A stretch of 64,000 nucleotides of DNA. Source: Jannaschia formosa (GTDB lineage Bacteria; Pseudomonadota; Alphaproteobacteria; Rhodobacterales; Rhodobacteraceae). The position numbers and the translations under genes are program-made. Every line of letters starts with the position of its first letter. Positions within the stretch are counted from its first letter, which is position 1. Positions 44,227 to 53,371 of this stretch are shown one piece after another. Where the stretch lies: contig NZ_QPLJ01000020.1 of assembly GCF_003340555.1 (NCBI RefSeq), forward strand, positions 1-64,000, read 5' to 3'. A model generated the notes under the pieces. The model worked only from the letters and a program-made list of their open reading frames with translations, made no database searches and had not been told where the DNA came from.

Positions 44227-45801
44227 ATGAACAAGCTACTGACTGCCACCGCCGTGCTCGCGCTGACCGCGGGGACCGCGGCGGCGCAGGATGCCGCGTA
44301 TACGCTGCACATCCTGCACATCAACGACCTGCACAGCCGGATCGAGCCGATCAACGCCTTCGATTCGACCTGCTCGGCCGAGGACGACGCGGCGGGCGAA
44401 TGCTTCGGCGGGGTCGCCCGGATCAAGACCTTCATCGACGGCAAGCGCGCCGAGCTGGACGGCGAGAACGTCATCGTGCTGGACGCGGGCGACCAGTTCC
44501 AGGGCTCGCTGATGTACACAACCTACAAGGGCGACGTCGAAGCGGAGATGATGAACGCCATCGGCTTCGACGCCATGGCCGTGGGCAACCACGAATTCGA
44601 CGACGGCCCCGAGCAGCTGGCCGAGTTCGCGGGCGAGGTCGAGGTGCCGCTCGTCTCCGGCAACCTGGACCTCAGCCAGTCCAACGTGCTGGGCGACGAC
44701 CAGGTCGCCGATCACCTCGTGCTGGAAATCGGCGGCGAGCGGATCGGCATCGTCTCGGCTCTGGCGACCGACACCTCCGAGACGTCCAGCCCCGGGCCGA
44801 ACGTCATCTTCCAGGACGAGATCGACGCGCTTCAGGCCGATGTCGATGCGCTGACCGAGATGGGCGTCGACAAGATCATCGCACTGACCCATGTCGGCCT
44901 GCCGAAGGATCGCGAGATCGCCGAGGCCGTCACCGGGCTCGACGCCATCGTCGGCGGACATTCGCACACGCTGTTCTCGAATACTGAGGAAGGCGCCGAG
45001 GCCTATCCGACCGAGGTCAACGGCGTGCCGATCGTGCAGGCCTACGCCTATTCCAAGTATGTCGGCCACCTGACGCTGGAGTTCGACGAGGAAGGCAACC
45101 TGATCTCGGCCGAGGGCGACACCAACCTGCTCGACGCCTCGGTCGAGCCCGACGCGGAGATCGCCGCGCGGATCGCCGAGCTGGCCGGCCCCATCGAGGA
45201 GCTGAAGTCCCGGGTCATCGGCGAGGCGACCGAGGCCATCGAAGGCTCGCGTGAGGTCTGCCGGGCGGGCGAATGCGCGATGGGCAACCTCGTGGCCGAC
45301 GCCATGCTGGACCGCACCGCCGACCAGGGCGTGACCGTCGCCATCACCAATGGCGGGGGCCTGCGCGCCTCGATCGACTCGGGCGAGATCACGATGGGCG
45401 AAGTGCTGACGGTGCTGCCGTTCCAGAACACGCTCGCCACCTTCTCGGCCTCCGGTCAGGACCTGATCGACGCGCTCGAGAACGGGGTTAGCCAGATCGA
45501 GGAAGGCGCCGGCCGCTTCCCGCAGGTCGCGGGTATGAGCTTCGCCTTCGACGCCTCGGCCGAGCCGGGCAACCGCGTCAGCGACGTCATGGTCGGCGGA
45601 GAGCCCATTGACCCGGAAGCCACCTATCAGGTCGCGACCAACAACTACGTGCGCAACGGCGGCGACGGCTACTCGATCTTCTTGGACGCCGAGGACGCCT
45701 ATGATTTCGGGCCTGGCCTCGAAGTCGTGGTCGCCGACTACATCGCCGATCAGGGCGGCAGCTACACGCCCTATACCGACGGCCGCATCACCGCGAAGTG
45801 A
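44227..45801 (+). CDS. Secreted 5'-nucleotidase / UshA-type metallophosphoesterase
   Basis: A 524-residue periplasmic enzyme releasing phosphate from nucleotides. Signal peptide MNKLLTATAVLALTAGTAAA, cleaved before QDAAY. Metal site motifs: HINDLHSR at about 31-38, DAGDQFQGSLMYTTYKG, AVGNHEFDDGPEQL, GLDAIVGGHSHTLFSN. The C-terminal substrate-binding domain has AITNGGGLRASIDSGEITMG and NYVRNGGDGYSIF. The start at 44227 is fixed by the signal peptide; an in-frame start far upstream would run through the DUF952 gene. Strong hairpin after the stop. Confidence 0.93.
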   Translation: MNKLLTATAVLALTAGTAAAQDAAYTLHILHINDLHSRIEPINAFDSTCSAEDDAAGECFGGVARIKTFIDGKRAELDGENVIVLDAGDQFQGSLMYTTYKGDVEAEMMNAIGFDAMAVGNHEFDDGPEQLAEFAGEVEVPLVSGNLDLSQSNVLGDDQVADHLVLEIGGERIGIVSALATDTSETSSPGPNVIFQDEIDALQADVDALTEMGVDKIIALTHVGLPKDREIAEAVTGLDAIVGGHSHTLFSNTEEGAEAYPTEVNGVPIVQAYAYSKYVGHLTLEFDEEGNLISAEGDTNLLDASVEPDAEIAARIAELAGPIEELKSRVIGEATEAIEGSREVCRAGECAMGNLVADAMLDRTADQGVTVAITNGGGLRASIDSGEITMGEVLTVLPFQNTLATFSASGQDLIDALENGVSQIEEGAGRFPQVAGMSFAFDASAEPGNRVSDVMVGGEPIDPEATYQVATNNYVRNGGDGYSIFLDAEDAYDFGPGLEVVVADYIADQGGSYTPYTDGRITAK

Positions 45802-45808
45802 TGGTGCC

Positions 45809-45835
45809 CGGGGCGCCCCCGCGCGGGGCGCCCCG
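45809..45835 (+). terminator. Strong hairpin terminator after the 5'-nucleotidase gene
   Basis: CGGGGCGCCCC-CGCGC-GGGGCGCCCCG is a perfect 11-base-pair stem with a 5-base loop, eight bases after the stop codon, followed by a short TTG. The T run is minimal, as often seen in high-GC genomes. Confidence 0.65.
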
Positions 45836-45935
45836 TTGCCGACGCCGTCAAACCGGGACATTTTTCGCCGTTGACCGTCAGCGTCGGACGTATAGACCCC
45901 TGCCGGTCGCTACAACTTAAACGAAAGGCGTCCCC

Positions 45936-47039
45936 ATGCTTGCACCGACGCCTGCCGATCAGGCCAAACGACTCGCCGCGATCCGGACCTACGAGCTCGG
46001 CGCGCAGATTCACGCCGGCCGCATGAGCGGGCTGGTCGAGCTTGCCAGCCAGATCACCGATTGCCCGATCGCACTGGTCTCCATCGTCCACGCGGATCGC
46101 CAGACCTTCGAGGCCGTCTGCGGCCTCGATCTCGACGGCACCGACCTCCAGCGTTCGGTCTGCGCGCATGCGATCCTGGAGGACGGCCTGCTCGAGATCG
46201 GCGACCTGCGCGCGGATCCGCGGACGGCGGACAACCCGCTCGTGACCGATCCGGAGGACCCGCTGCTGTTCTACGCGGGCGCGCAGATCGTGACGGCGGA
46301 AGGGATCGCGCTCGGCTCGCTCTGCGTGCTCGACCGCAAGCCGCGGCGGTTGAGCGACGGGCAGCACAAGGGGCTGCGCATCCTGGCCGACCAGGCGATG
46401 CGGATGCTGGAGCTTCACGAGGCCCTGCGCCGGGCCGACGAGCTGCGGCGCGAGGCGGATCATCGCGTGAAGAACAGTCTCGCCTCGATCGCGGCGATGA
46501 CGCGGATGACCGCCTCCCGCTCCCGCAGCGAGGAGACGCGTGCGGCGCTGGAGCAGGTCCAGGCGCGGATCGCCGCGACCTCGGCGCTCCACCGCGAGCT
46601 CTATCGCCAGGATCTCGACGCGGCCGGGATCGAGGTCTCGGATTATCTTGCCCAGATCGTGCGTTACCTGGCCGAGATGGCACCCGACGAGATCGCCATC
46701 TCTTGCCGGATCGAGCCGTTGCGCCTGCCGGGGCCGAAGGCCGCGTCGCTGGGCCTGCTGCTCAACGAGATGGTGTCGAACGCCGTCAAGCACGGCTTTC
46801 CGGACGAGCGGCCCGGCCGGATCGTCGTCGTGGGCGAGACCGCCGAGACCGGCGAATGGCGCCTGACCTGCAACGACGACGGGATCGGCGGCGCCGCTAA
46901 GGGGGGCAGCCAGGGCCTCGGCGGGCGGCTCATGGCGGCCTCGGCCCAGCACCTCGGGGGGACCGTCACGCACGGCCCGCGGGAGGACGGGAAGGGCTAT
47001 GTCGCGACCCTTACCTACACGCCCGTGCCCGTGGAATAG
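45936..47039 (+). CDS. GAF-domain histidine kinase of the HWE type
   Basis: A 367-residue soluble sensor kinase. The GAF domain (about 20-160) includes ALVSIVHADRQTFEAVCGLD, CAHAILEDGLLEIGDLRADP and LGSLCVLDRKPRRLSDGQ. The phosphoacceptor His176 lies in READHRVKNSLASIAAMTRM, N-box Asn277 in LLNEMVSNAVKHGFPD, and GLGGRLMAASAQHLGG forms the G region. HWE/HisKA_2 kinases in alphaproteobacteria often feed the general stress response or light responses. No response regulator is next to it. No membrane helix. The gene ends seven bases before the SRAP gene, so they may be cotranscribed. Confidence 0.9.
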   Translation: MLAPTPADQAKRLAAIRTYELGAQIHAGRMSGLVELASQITDCPIALVSIVHADRQTFEAVCGLDLDGTDLQRSVCAHAILEDGLLEIGDLRADPRTADNPLVTDPEDPLLFYAGAQIVTAEGIALGSLCVLDRKPRRLSDGQHKGLRILADQAMRMLELHEALRRADELRREADHRVKNSLASIAAMTRMTASRSRSEETRAALEQVQARIAATSALHRELYRQDLDAAGIEVSDYLAQIVRYLAEMAPDEIAISCRIEPLRLPGPKAASLGLLLNEMVSNAVKHGFPDERPGRIVVVGETAETGEWRLTCNDDGIGGAAKGGSQGLGGRLMAASAQHLGGTVTHGPREDGKGYVATLTYTPVPVE

Positions 47040-47045
47040 TCAGCG

Positions 47046-47717
47046 ATGTGCGGACGTTACGCGCTGACCCTGCCGCAGGACGCGATGGTGCAGGTCTTCG
47101 CCGCAGCACCCGCCAACGACCTGCCGGAGGGGCCGCGCTACAACGTCTGTCCGACCACCCAGGTGCCGGTCGTGCGCGCAGGCGGAGAGCGGCGGGCGCT
47201 GGTCCCGATGCGCTGGGGTCTCATCCCGCACTGGTACAAGACGCCCACCGATGGGCCGCTTTTGTTCAATGCGCGGGCCGAGACGGTGGCCGAGAAGCCC
47301 GCCTTCCGCGCCGCCTGCCGGGAGCGGCGCTGCCTGATCCCGGCGAGCGGGTTCTACGAGTGGACCAAGACCGAGGACGGCACGCGATTGCCGTGGTATT
47401 TCAAGCCGGTGGAGGGCGACGTTCTGGCCTTTGCCGGGATCTGGCAGGACTGGGGGCCGGAGCGGGCGCCGACCTGCGCCATCATCACCTGCGCCGCCGG
47501 GCCGACCATGTCGGAGGTCCATCACAGGGAGCCGGTGACGCTGGCCGAGGCGGACTGGCCGCTTTGGCTGGGCGAGGTCGAGGGGAAGGCCGCGCCGCTG
47601 ATGCGGGCCGCGCCCGAAGGGCGGCTGGCGCGGCATCGGGTGGGACGGGCGGTCAACTCCAACCGCGCCGAGGGACCGGAGCTGATCGAGCCGCTGATCG
47701 ACGAAGACGACGTATGA
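47046..47717 (+). CDS. SOS-response-associated peptidase (SRAP/YedK family)
   Basis: A 223-residue protein of the HMCES/YedK family that crosslinks to abasic sites in single-stranded DNA. The catalytic Cys2 is exposed after Met removal (MCGRYAL). Other motifs: RWGLIPHWYK, LFNARAETVAEKPAFR with the active Asn, IPASGFYEWTK with the active Glu, and VHHREPVTL, where the first His matches the family's catalytic His although the usual HDRMP reads HHREP. It starts seven bases after the kinase stop. Confidence 0.93.
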   Translation: MCGRYALTLPQDAMVQVFAAAPANDLPEGPRYNVCPTTQVPVVRAGGERRALVPMRWGLIPHWYKTPTDGPLLFNARAETVAEKPAFRAACRERRCLIPASGFYEWTKTEDGTRLPWYFKPVEGDVLAFAGIWQDWGPERAPTCAIITCAAGPTMSEVHHREPVTLAEADWPLWLGEVEGKAAPLMRAAPEGRLARHRVGRAVNSNRAEGPELIEPLIDEDDV

Positions 47718-48293
47718 TCCACGGGTGACGGACGGGTGATCCGCGTCGGACGTCGCAGCGGACCCCCGGACGTGGTGCGACCCGCGCTTTCACACGCGGG
47801 CCGACCGGTCTTCGGGAGAGAGAGTCAAGCCAGGGACCCGGTCGGGGAGACTTGGGAGGGGGGGTTCGGTCGACCCCGTCCGCGTCGCTGCCTTGGGATC
47901 ATGCTTGCCTTCCGATTGTGGCGGGATCGAGGCAGGGGTGGGACGGGCTCGGGGCAATATCGGGGAAGTTGCAAGATTGTCGCTGGACCGGACACGATGT
48001 CACGGCCTGCTCGCTTCTGGAGGTTGCCGGTCAAAGGCGTGCCCGGGGTCGGGGGTGGCGGCAGTTGATGCCGAGATGCGGTTTGGAGTGCCGCCGTGGT
48101 CCGCTTGGAGCCCCTTTCACCCGCTGCTGCGCGGTGTGCGTATGGCTGCTCTCCCGCTGTCAGTGCTGAGGTGGGAGCGGGGTGTTCCTTGCAGGTCCGG
48201 ACCTGCCCGGCCGAGCGTTCCGCAATGATGAAAAAGGTGTTGTTGTCTTTGCTGCGAGTTTCCAACGGGACAACTCCGGATGGGCATGCACCC
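47718..48293. other. 576-base stretch without a convincing gene
   Basis: Between the SRAP gene and the end of the SRPBCC gene. Base use is less coding-like than the neighbours (G-rich runs, few good frames). The frames here have no ribosome site or family resemblance. It contains the perfect palindrome at 48191-48206. I looked for 6S, SRP, tmRNA and tRNA folds and recognised none. A non-coding RNA cannot be excluded. Confidence 0.5.
48191..48206. repeat. Perfect 16-base palindrome
   Basis: GCAGGTCCGGACCTGC has no loop, so it would suit a dimeric protein-binding site better than an RNA hairpin. It lies about 90 bases downstream of the SRPBCC gene's stop, inside the gap with no gene. It has no match in the operators described nearby. 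Confidence 0.4.
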
Positions 48294-48839
48294 TCACATC
48301 GGCCATGCCCGGCTCTTCTCCAGTTCTCGCACGACATTGGCCATGCCGGCGCGCATGTAGGCCCGCCAGAAGGTCACGACGACAAGGGCCAGGACGGGGC
48401 GGGCGAGCGGGCCGGTCGCCACGAACGCGTAGGTCCATTCCATGATCGTTCGCCCGTCTCGCTCGGTGAACACCCAAAGTCCCCGCGCTTCCTTCGCCAG
48501 ACGACCGAGCGGCCCGGAAAAGCCGGACACGGTGTAGGCAAACCGCGCTCTTCCGGCGGTCGGGGGGGCACCGCCGGACGGCTCGCTCAGCGTGACCGTT
48601 TCCTGAACCCGCGATCCGTCGCCGATGACGACCGTGCGCGACCGGCCGACCTCGTCCCATCGGCCGGTCTGTCCCTCGACCGCGACCACCGGCGGGATCG
48701 GTCCCTTTCGGTCGGGAAACACGACCGGCAGTTCGATCGGCACGAACCCTTCCCACGCAAGGGAGAGCGGGACGTCGGCGGAAGCCGAGACCGACGTCGA
48801 GGGACCGATGGGAGAGGGATCGGCGGGATCGTTCGGCAT
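48294..48839 (-). CDS. SRPBCC-fold (polyketide cyclase/START-like) protein
   Basis: A 181-residue protein with the SRPBCC pattern: SVSASADVPLSLAWEGFVPI at the N-terminal strand, TGRWDEVGRSRTVVIGDGSR, RARFAYTVSGFSGPLGRLAK and RGLWVFTERDGRTIMEWTYA, ending in the long C-terminal helix WRAYMRAGMANVVRELEKSR. Such proteins bind hydrophobic ligands. It follows a MarR regulator gene after 53 bases that contain an inverted repeat, so it is probably the regulator's target. Ligand unknown. Confidence 0.8.
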   Translation of the reverse strand: MPNDPADPSPIGPSTSVSASADVPLSLAWEGFVPIELPVVFPDRKGPIPPVVAVEGQTGRWDEVGRSRTVVIGDGSRVQETVTLSEPSGGAPPTAGRARFAYTVSGFSGPLGRLAKEARGLWVFTERDGRTIMEWTYAFVATGPLARPVLALVVVTFWRAYMRAGMANVVRELEKSRAWPM

Positions 48840-48870
48840 GAAGATGCTCCTGGACGACGTCGTCCGGAAA

Positions 48871-48891
48871 ATAGTACGAACACCGCACTAT
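48871..48891. promoter_or_regulatory. Probable MarR operator before the SRPBCC gene
   Basis: ATAGTACGA and, on the other strand, ATAGTGCGG face each other (ATAGT-N11-ACTAT; seven of nine positions agree). The site lies between the MarR stop and the SRPBCC start, in an AT-rich island within GC-rich DNA. MarR dimers bind such 17-21 base palindromes. Confidence 0.5.
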
Positions 48892-48892
48892 A

Positions 48893-49327
48893 TCAACCGC
48901 GATCTTCCGCCTCCGACGAAGTGGCGACCCGCTCCAGTAGACGCACCAGGGTCTCACGGTCGCCCGGCGCCAAGGTCGCGAGCATCGCCGCACTCGCCCG
49001 GACCTGCGCTTCGCGAAGCTGGCAGGCGAGTTCGGCTCCTTCGTCTGTAAGCCACAGGACGCGGGCGCGGCCGTCCGTTTCCGAGCGGTCGCGGACCATC
49101 AGGCCTTTCGCCTCCAATCGCTTGACCGCACTGGTCATGGTCGTCTTCGGCAGGCCGAGCGCCGCCGCAATCTCGCCCTGGGTCACGGAGGTCTCGCTGC
49201 TTGCCACGCGAGCGATCATCGATGCTTCCACAAGACCAAGCCCGGCATAGGGGCCGTCCGCGCGCAGCTTGAACCGGTCCACCAGACTGGACACCGACAT
49301 GGCGAGCCGTTGAGCGAGATCAGCCAT
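48893..49327 (-). CDS. MarR-family transcriptional regulator
   Basis: A 144-residue winged-helix regulator. VTQGEIAAALGLPKTTMTSA is the recognition HTH followed by the wing MVRDRSETDGRARVLWLTDE; helices on both sides form the dimer interface. An in-frame ATG at 49339 would add four residues; 49327 (MADLAQRLAMSV) is chosen because GGTGGA lies five bases before it. The next gene downstream encodes an SRPBCC protein. Ligand unknown. Confidence 0.85.
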   Translation of the reverse strand: MADLAQRLAMSVSSLVDRFKLRADGPYAGLGLVEASMIARVASSETSVTQGEIAAALGLPKTTMTSAVKRLEAKGLMVRDRSETDGRARVLWLTDEGAELACQLREAQVRASAAMLATLAPGDRETLVRLLERVATSSEAEDRG

Positions 49328-49460
49328 GCTTTCCACCATAGCAGGAGGCGTGAACGGTCCGCACGACCCGTGCGTCCCATGAACCTGGACGAAGCGGCCA
49401 TACACATATGGCAGAGCATGGGTGCGCTGCGTCCGAAAGGCGGACGTTTGTCGCGAATTT

Positions 49461-49488
49461 GGCGGCCCCGGAATCTTCCGAGGCCGCC
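49461..49488. terminator. Hairpin after thrS
   Basis: GGCGGCC-C-CGGAA-TC-TTCCG-A-GGCCGCC forms a 12-base-pair stem with one internal mismatch and a very small loop, five bases after the thrS stop. No T run follows. Likely the thrS transcript end; it also lies between thrS and the marR promoter. Confidence 0.5.
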
Positions 49489-49493
49489 CTACG

Positions 49494-51440
49494 TCACCGC
49501 AAGTCGGGCGGCGTCGCCTCGGTGCCGAGATCGCGCACGGCGTCGTCCAGTGACACCACCTCCGTCGCCTTCTCGCCCAGACGGCGCAGGGTGACGGTGC
49601 GGTCTTCGACCTCTTTCCTGCCGATGGCGAGGATCACGGGGACCTTCCCGACCGAATGCTCGCGGACCTTGTAGTTGATCTTTTCGTTGCGGGTGTCGGC
49701 CTCGGCCCGCACTCCGGCCTTCGTCAGCGCGGCCACGACTTCGCGGACATAGTCGTCGGCCTCGGAGACGATGCTCGCCACGACGACCTGACGCGGGGCG
49801 AGCCAGAACGGGAGCTTGCCGGCGCTATTCTCGATCAGGATGCCGATGAAGCGTTCGAACGAGCCGAGGCAGGCGCGGTGGAGCATGTAGGGGCGGTGCT
49901 TGCCGCCGTCCTCGGCCACGTAGGTCGCGCCCAGACGCTCGGGCAGGTTGGGGTCGACCTGGAAGGTGCCGCATTGCCAGACGCGGCCGATCGCGTCGGT
50001 CAGGTAGAAGTCGAGCTTCGGCCCGTAGAAGGCGCCGTCGCCTTCCTCGATCCGGTAGGGGGCGCCGACCGACTTGATGGCCGATTCGAGCGCGTTCTCG
50101 ACGTGGTCCCAGGATTCGTCCGATCCGACCCGCTTTTCGGGGCGGGTGGCGAAGGCGATGTCGAAGCGGTCGAAGCCGAGATCCTCGTAGACCGAGGAAA
50201 GGAAGCGGATGAACTTCGCGCATTCCGCCTCGATCTGGTCCTCGGTGCAGAAGATATGCGCGTCGTCCTGGGTGAAGCCGCGCACGCGCATGATGCCGTG
50301 CAGCGCGCCCGAGGGCTCGTAGCGGTTGCAGGAGCCGAATTCGGCCATGCGAAGCGGCAGGTCGCGGTAGGACTTCAGGCCCTGGTTGAAGACCTGCACG
50401 TGGCAGGGGCAGTTCATGGGCTTGAGCGCATTGATCGATTTCTGCGCGGCGTGCTCCTCGTCGACCTCGACGATGAACATGTGCTCCTGGTACTTGTCCC
50501 AGTGGCCCGAGGCTTCCCAGAGGCGGCGGTTCACAACCTGCGGCGTGTTGACCTCGACATAGCCGTCGGCGCGCTGCTTGCGGCGCATGAAGTCCTGCAG
50601 CGTGGTGTAGATCGTCCAGCCGTTCGGGTGCCAGAAGACCTGGCCCGGCGCCTCTTCCTGCATGTGGTAGAGGTCCATCTCGCGGCCGAGGCGGCGGTGG
50701 TCGCGGGCCTCGGCCTCTTCCAGGAACTTCAGATGCGCCTTGAGGTCGTCGCGGTTGCGGAAGGCGATGCCGTAGATGCGCTGAAGCTGCGGGCGCGAAC
50801 TGTCGCCCAGCCAGTAGGCCGAGGAGACGCGGGTCAGCTTGAAGGCGTCGGCGGGGATCTGGCCGGTATGGGCGAGATGCGGGCCGCGGCAGAGGTCCTG
50901 CCAGTCGCCGTGCCAGTACATGCGGATCGGCTCGTCGCCGGGGATGCGGTCGATGAGCTCGACCTTGAAGTGCTCTCCGGCGGCCTCGTAATGCGCCCGC
51001 GCCTTGTCGCGGGGCCAGACCTCGGTGCGGACCACGTCGCGGGCGGCGATGATGCGCTTCATCTCGGCCTCGATCCGGCCGAGGTCCTCGGGGGTGAAGG
51101 GCTCCGCCCGGTCGAAGTCGTAGAACCAGCCGTAGTCGCGGACCGGGCCGATGGTGACCTTCACGTCCGGCCAGATGTGCTGCACGGCGCGGGCCATGAC
51201 ATGGGCGAGGTCGTGGCGGATCAGCTCCAGCGCGGCGTCCTCGTCCTGCATCGTGTTGATCGCGATGGAGGCGTCTTCCTCGATCGGCCAGGCGAGATCC
51301 CAGTGGGCGCCGTTCACCCGGGCGGAGATGGCCCTCTTCGCGAGCGACTTGGAGATGCCCTCGGCGATCTCGGCGGGGGTGATCCCGGCGGGAACCTCGC
51401 GCGCGTTGCCATCGGGGAAGGTGAGGGTAATCTGGGACAT
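49494..51440 (-). CDS. thrS: Threonyl-tRNA synthetase
   Basis: A 648-residue class II synthetase. TGS domain at 1-60 ([20 protein letters not shown]), editing domain [20 protein letters not shown] with the HxxxH zinc-like motif, then the catalytic core: [20 protein letters not shown] (motif 1), the zinc Cys in [40 protein letters not shown] (motif 2) and [20 protein letters not shown] (motif 3), and the anticodon-binding domain from about 545. All parts are present. No T-box or leader structure was recognised upstream. Confidence 0.97.
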   Translation of the reverse strand: MSQITLTFPDGNAREVPAGITPAEIAEGISKSLAKRAISARVNGAHWDLAWPIEEDASIAINTMQDEDAALELIRHDLAHVMARAVQHIWPDVKVTIGPVRDYGWFYDFDRAEPFTPEDLGRIEAEMKRIIAARDVVRTEVWPRDKARAHYEAAGEHFKVELIDRIPGDEPIRMYWHGDWQDLCRGPHLAHTGQIPADAFKLTRVSSAYWLGDSSRPQLQRIYGIAFRNRDDLKAHLKFLEEAEARDHRRLGREMDLYHMQEEAPGQVFWHPNGWTIYTTLQDFMRRKQRADGYVEVNTPQVVNRRLWEASGHWDKYQEHMFIVEVDEEHAAQKSINALKPMNCPCHVQVFNQGLKSYRDLPLRMAEFGSCNRYEPSGALHGIMRVRGFTQDDAHIFCTEDQIEAECAKFIRFLSSVYEDLGFDRFDIAFATRPEKRVGSDESWDHVENALESAIKSVGAPYRIEEGDGAFYGPKLDFYLTDAIGRVWQCGTFQVDPNLPERLGATYVAEDGGKHRPYMLHRACLGSFERFIGILIENSAGKLPFWLAPRQVVVASIVSEADDYVREVVAALTKAGVRAEADTRNEKINYKVREHSVGKVPVILAIGRKEVEDRTVTLRRLGEKATEVVSLDDAVRDLGTEATPPDLR

Positions 51441-51642
51441 CGCGTGTCCTCCTCGTCGGTTCGGCGCCCACGGAACGCCCGGCTGCGGGTATGTCGTCGG
51501 GGGCTTCTGACGCGGGCGGGCGGGATTGGCAAGGGCCGGAGGCCGGACCTTCCGTGACGGCCCGGGCCGGCGGATTGATCCCGGTCAAGGCGGGGCGGGC
51601 GCCGGCGGTGCAGGGTCGGTCACCGGAGCAGAGGAGACTGCC

Positions 51643-52476
51643 ATGAAGACCATCCTAGCCGCCACCGATCTGAGCGCCCGGTCCGACCGGGCGGTGCTGC
51701 GGGCGGCGCATCTCGCCAAGGCGCAGGGCGCGTCCCTGCGGATCCTGCATGTCTGCGACGACGACCTGCCAGCCGCGATGCTGCAATCGCGCTGCGAGCA
51801 GGCGGCCGAGGCGCTGACGGCCATGATCGCGCAGACGCCGCTGCTGTCGGACCTTTCGCCCGACCTGTCGGTCGAGGCCGGGCATGCCGACGTGCTGCTG
51901 CCGCGGATCGCGCGCGAGAGCGGGGCGGGCCTGGTGGTCGTCGGCGGCCACCGCAGCCGCGGGATGGGCGAGCTGCTGGGCACGCCGACGCTGGTCCGGC
52001 TGCTGCGCGGGACCCAGTTGCCGGTGCTGATCGTGGTCGGGCGGGCGGAGGCGCCCTACAAGAAGGTCTCGGTGGCCTGGGATTTCTCGCCCGCCGCCTG
52101 GGAGGCGGGGCATCTCGCGCGGCAGATCGCGCCCGAGGCCGGGATGACCCTCGTCCATGCCTGGATGAGCCCCTATACCGGCAGCCCCTACGGCTTCGAG
52201 GCGGGCGGCACGATCCCGCAGGAGACGCTCGACCGGCTGGGCGAGCAGCTTGCGCAGGACGCCGAGGAGCTGGGCGGGACCCCTTCGCCGCAGCACGAGG
52301 TCGTCTTCGGCCCGCCGGGCCACACGCTGCGCCAGCGCGCCAGCGAGGGTAAGGCCGACCTGCTGGCGCTGGGGCGGCATTCCCGCTCGGGCCTGGCGCG
52401 GCTGCTGCTTGGTGCGACGGCCGAGGACGTGGCGCTGTCGGCGGCCTGCGACGTGCTGATCGCGCCGCCGAGCTGA
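51643..52476 (+). CDS. Tandem-domain universal stress protein
   Basis: A 277-residue protein of two Usp domains. First: MKTILAATDLSARSDRAVLR, ending VVGGHRSRGMGELLGTPTLV then RLLRGTQLPVLIV. Second: KKVSVAWDFSPAAWEAGHLA, ending LALGRHSRSGLARLLLGATA and DVLIAPPS. Both keep parts of the ATP-binding G-x2-G-x9-G(S/T) motif, the second with G..SR. Soluble. The ATG at 51643 follows GAGGAGACTGCC. Likely stress or anaerobic response; no partner genes adjacent. Confidence 0.9.
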   Translation: MKTILAATDLSARSDRAVLRAAHLAKAQGASLRILHVCDDDLPAAMLQSRCEQAAEALTAMIAQTPLLSDLSPDLSVEAGHADVLLPRIARESGAGLVVVGGHRSRGMGELLGTPTLVRLLRGTQLPVLIVVGRAEAPYKKVSVAWDFSPAAWEAGHLARQIAPEAGMTLVHAWMSPYTGSPYGFEAGGTIPQETLDRLGEQLAQDAEELGGTPSPQHEVVFGPPGHTLRQRASEGKADLLALGRHSRSGLARLLLGATAEDVALSAACDVLIAPPS

Positions 52477-52641
52477 CGGACGCGTCCCCCGTCTGCACAT
52501 CTTCTGCACCCCTGCTGCGGGCGCGCTGCAGGGGCGGCCCGCCACATCCGGCCCACCCCGGGATGCCACGAGGCTGGCAATGCCCCGGGCGAGCGGGTAA
52601 GGAGCGGCAAGCAATGGAAGACCTCGACGGGGTGACGACGC

Positions 52642-53196
52642 ATGAGCGACGAATTCGATCTGGATACCGCGGACCTGGAGCGGCGGATGGAGGGCGCGAT
52701 GGCCAACCTGCGCACCGAGTTCGCCAGCCTGCGCACCGGGCGCGCCTCGGCCTCGATGCTGGAGCCGGTGATGGTCGATGCCTACGGCCAGGCCACGCCC
52801 ATCAACCAGGTCGGGACCGTCAACGTGCCCGAGCCGCGGATGGTGACGATCAACGTCTGGGACAAGTCGCTGGTCGGCAAGGTCGAGAAGGCCATCCGCG
52901 AAAGCGGGCTGGGCATCAACCCGCAGCTCAACGGCACGATCATCATGCTGCCCATCCCCGAGCTCAACGAGGAGCGCCGCCGCGAGCTGACCAAGGTCGC
53001 GGGGCAATATGCCGAGGGCGCGCGGGTCTCGATCCGCAACGTGCGCCGCGACGGCATGGAACAGATCAAGAAGGGCGAACCCCCGGAGGACGAGCGCAAG
53101 ATGTGGGAGCAGGAGGTCCAGGAGATGACCGATCGCCACATCAAGGCGGTCGACGCCGCGCTGGAGGCCAAGCAGGCGGAGATCATGCAGGTTTGA
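52642..53196 (+). CDS. frr: Ribosome recycling factor
   Basis: A 184-residue protein that, with EF-G, splits post-termination ribosomes. Family motifs: [60 protein letters not shown] and [13 protein letters not shown]. Full length. It starts the conserved run into uppS. The uridylate kinase gene pyrH, which precedes frr in many bacteria, is not upstream here. Confidence 0.97.
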   Translation: MSDEFDLDTADLERRMEGAMANLRTEFASLRTGRASASMLEPVMVDAYGQATPINQVGTVNVPEPRMVTINVWDKSLVGKVEKAIRESGLGINPQLNGTIIMLPIPELNEERRRELTKVAGQYAEGARVSIRNVRRDGMEQIKKGEPPEDERKMWEQEVQEMTDRHIKAVDAALEAKQAEIMQV

Positions 53197-53371
53197 CCTG
53201 CGGCCGGGGCGGGCCGCCCTGCCGGTGCCATAATGGTCCGGCAAGGGGCCCGAACGGCGGGTTCCTGACCCGCATCCTCCCCATGCACGCGCCCGACGCG
53301 CGTGCCAGACCCCAAGGGCCGGCGGCGGCGAAGTGGACCGAAGCGCCCGCGACGAGCGAGAAGAACGAGCG

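Noticed and set aside
45871-45896. TTGACC and TATAGA as promoter of the HWE kinase gene
   Set aside because: The spacing is only 14 bases, too short for a sigma-70 type promoter, and no EcfG-type GGAAC site was found.
48225-48300. A small frame starting MMKKVLLSLLRVSN that looks like a signal peptide
   Set aside because: No ribosome site, and it runs into the antisense of the SRPBCC gene without a stop or a plausible mature part.
49656-51557. A 633-codon plus-strand open frame opposite thrS
   Set aside because: thrS is complete on the minus strand; this frame is its complement and shows no domain.
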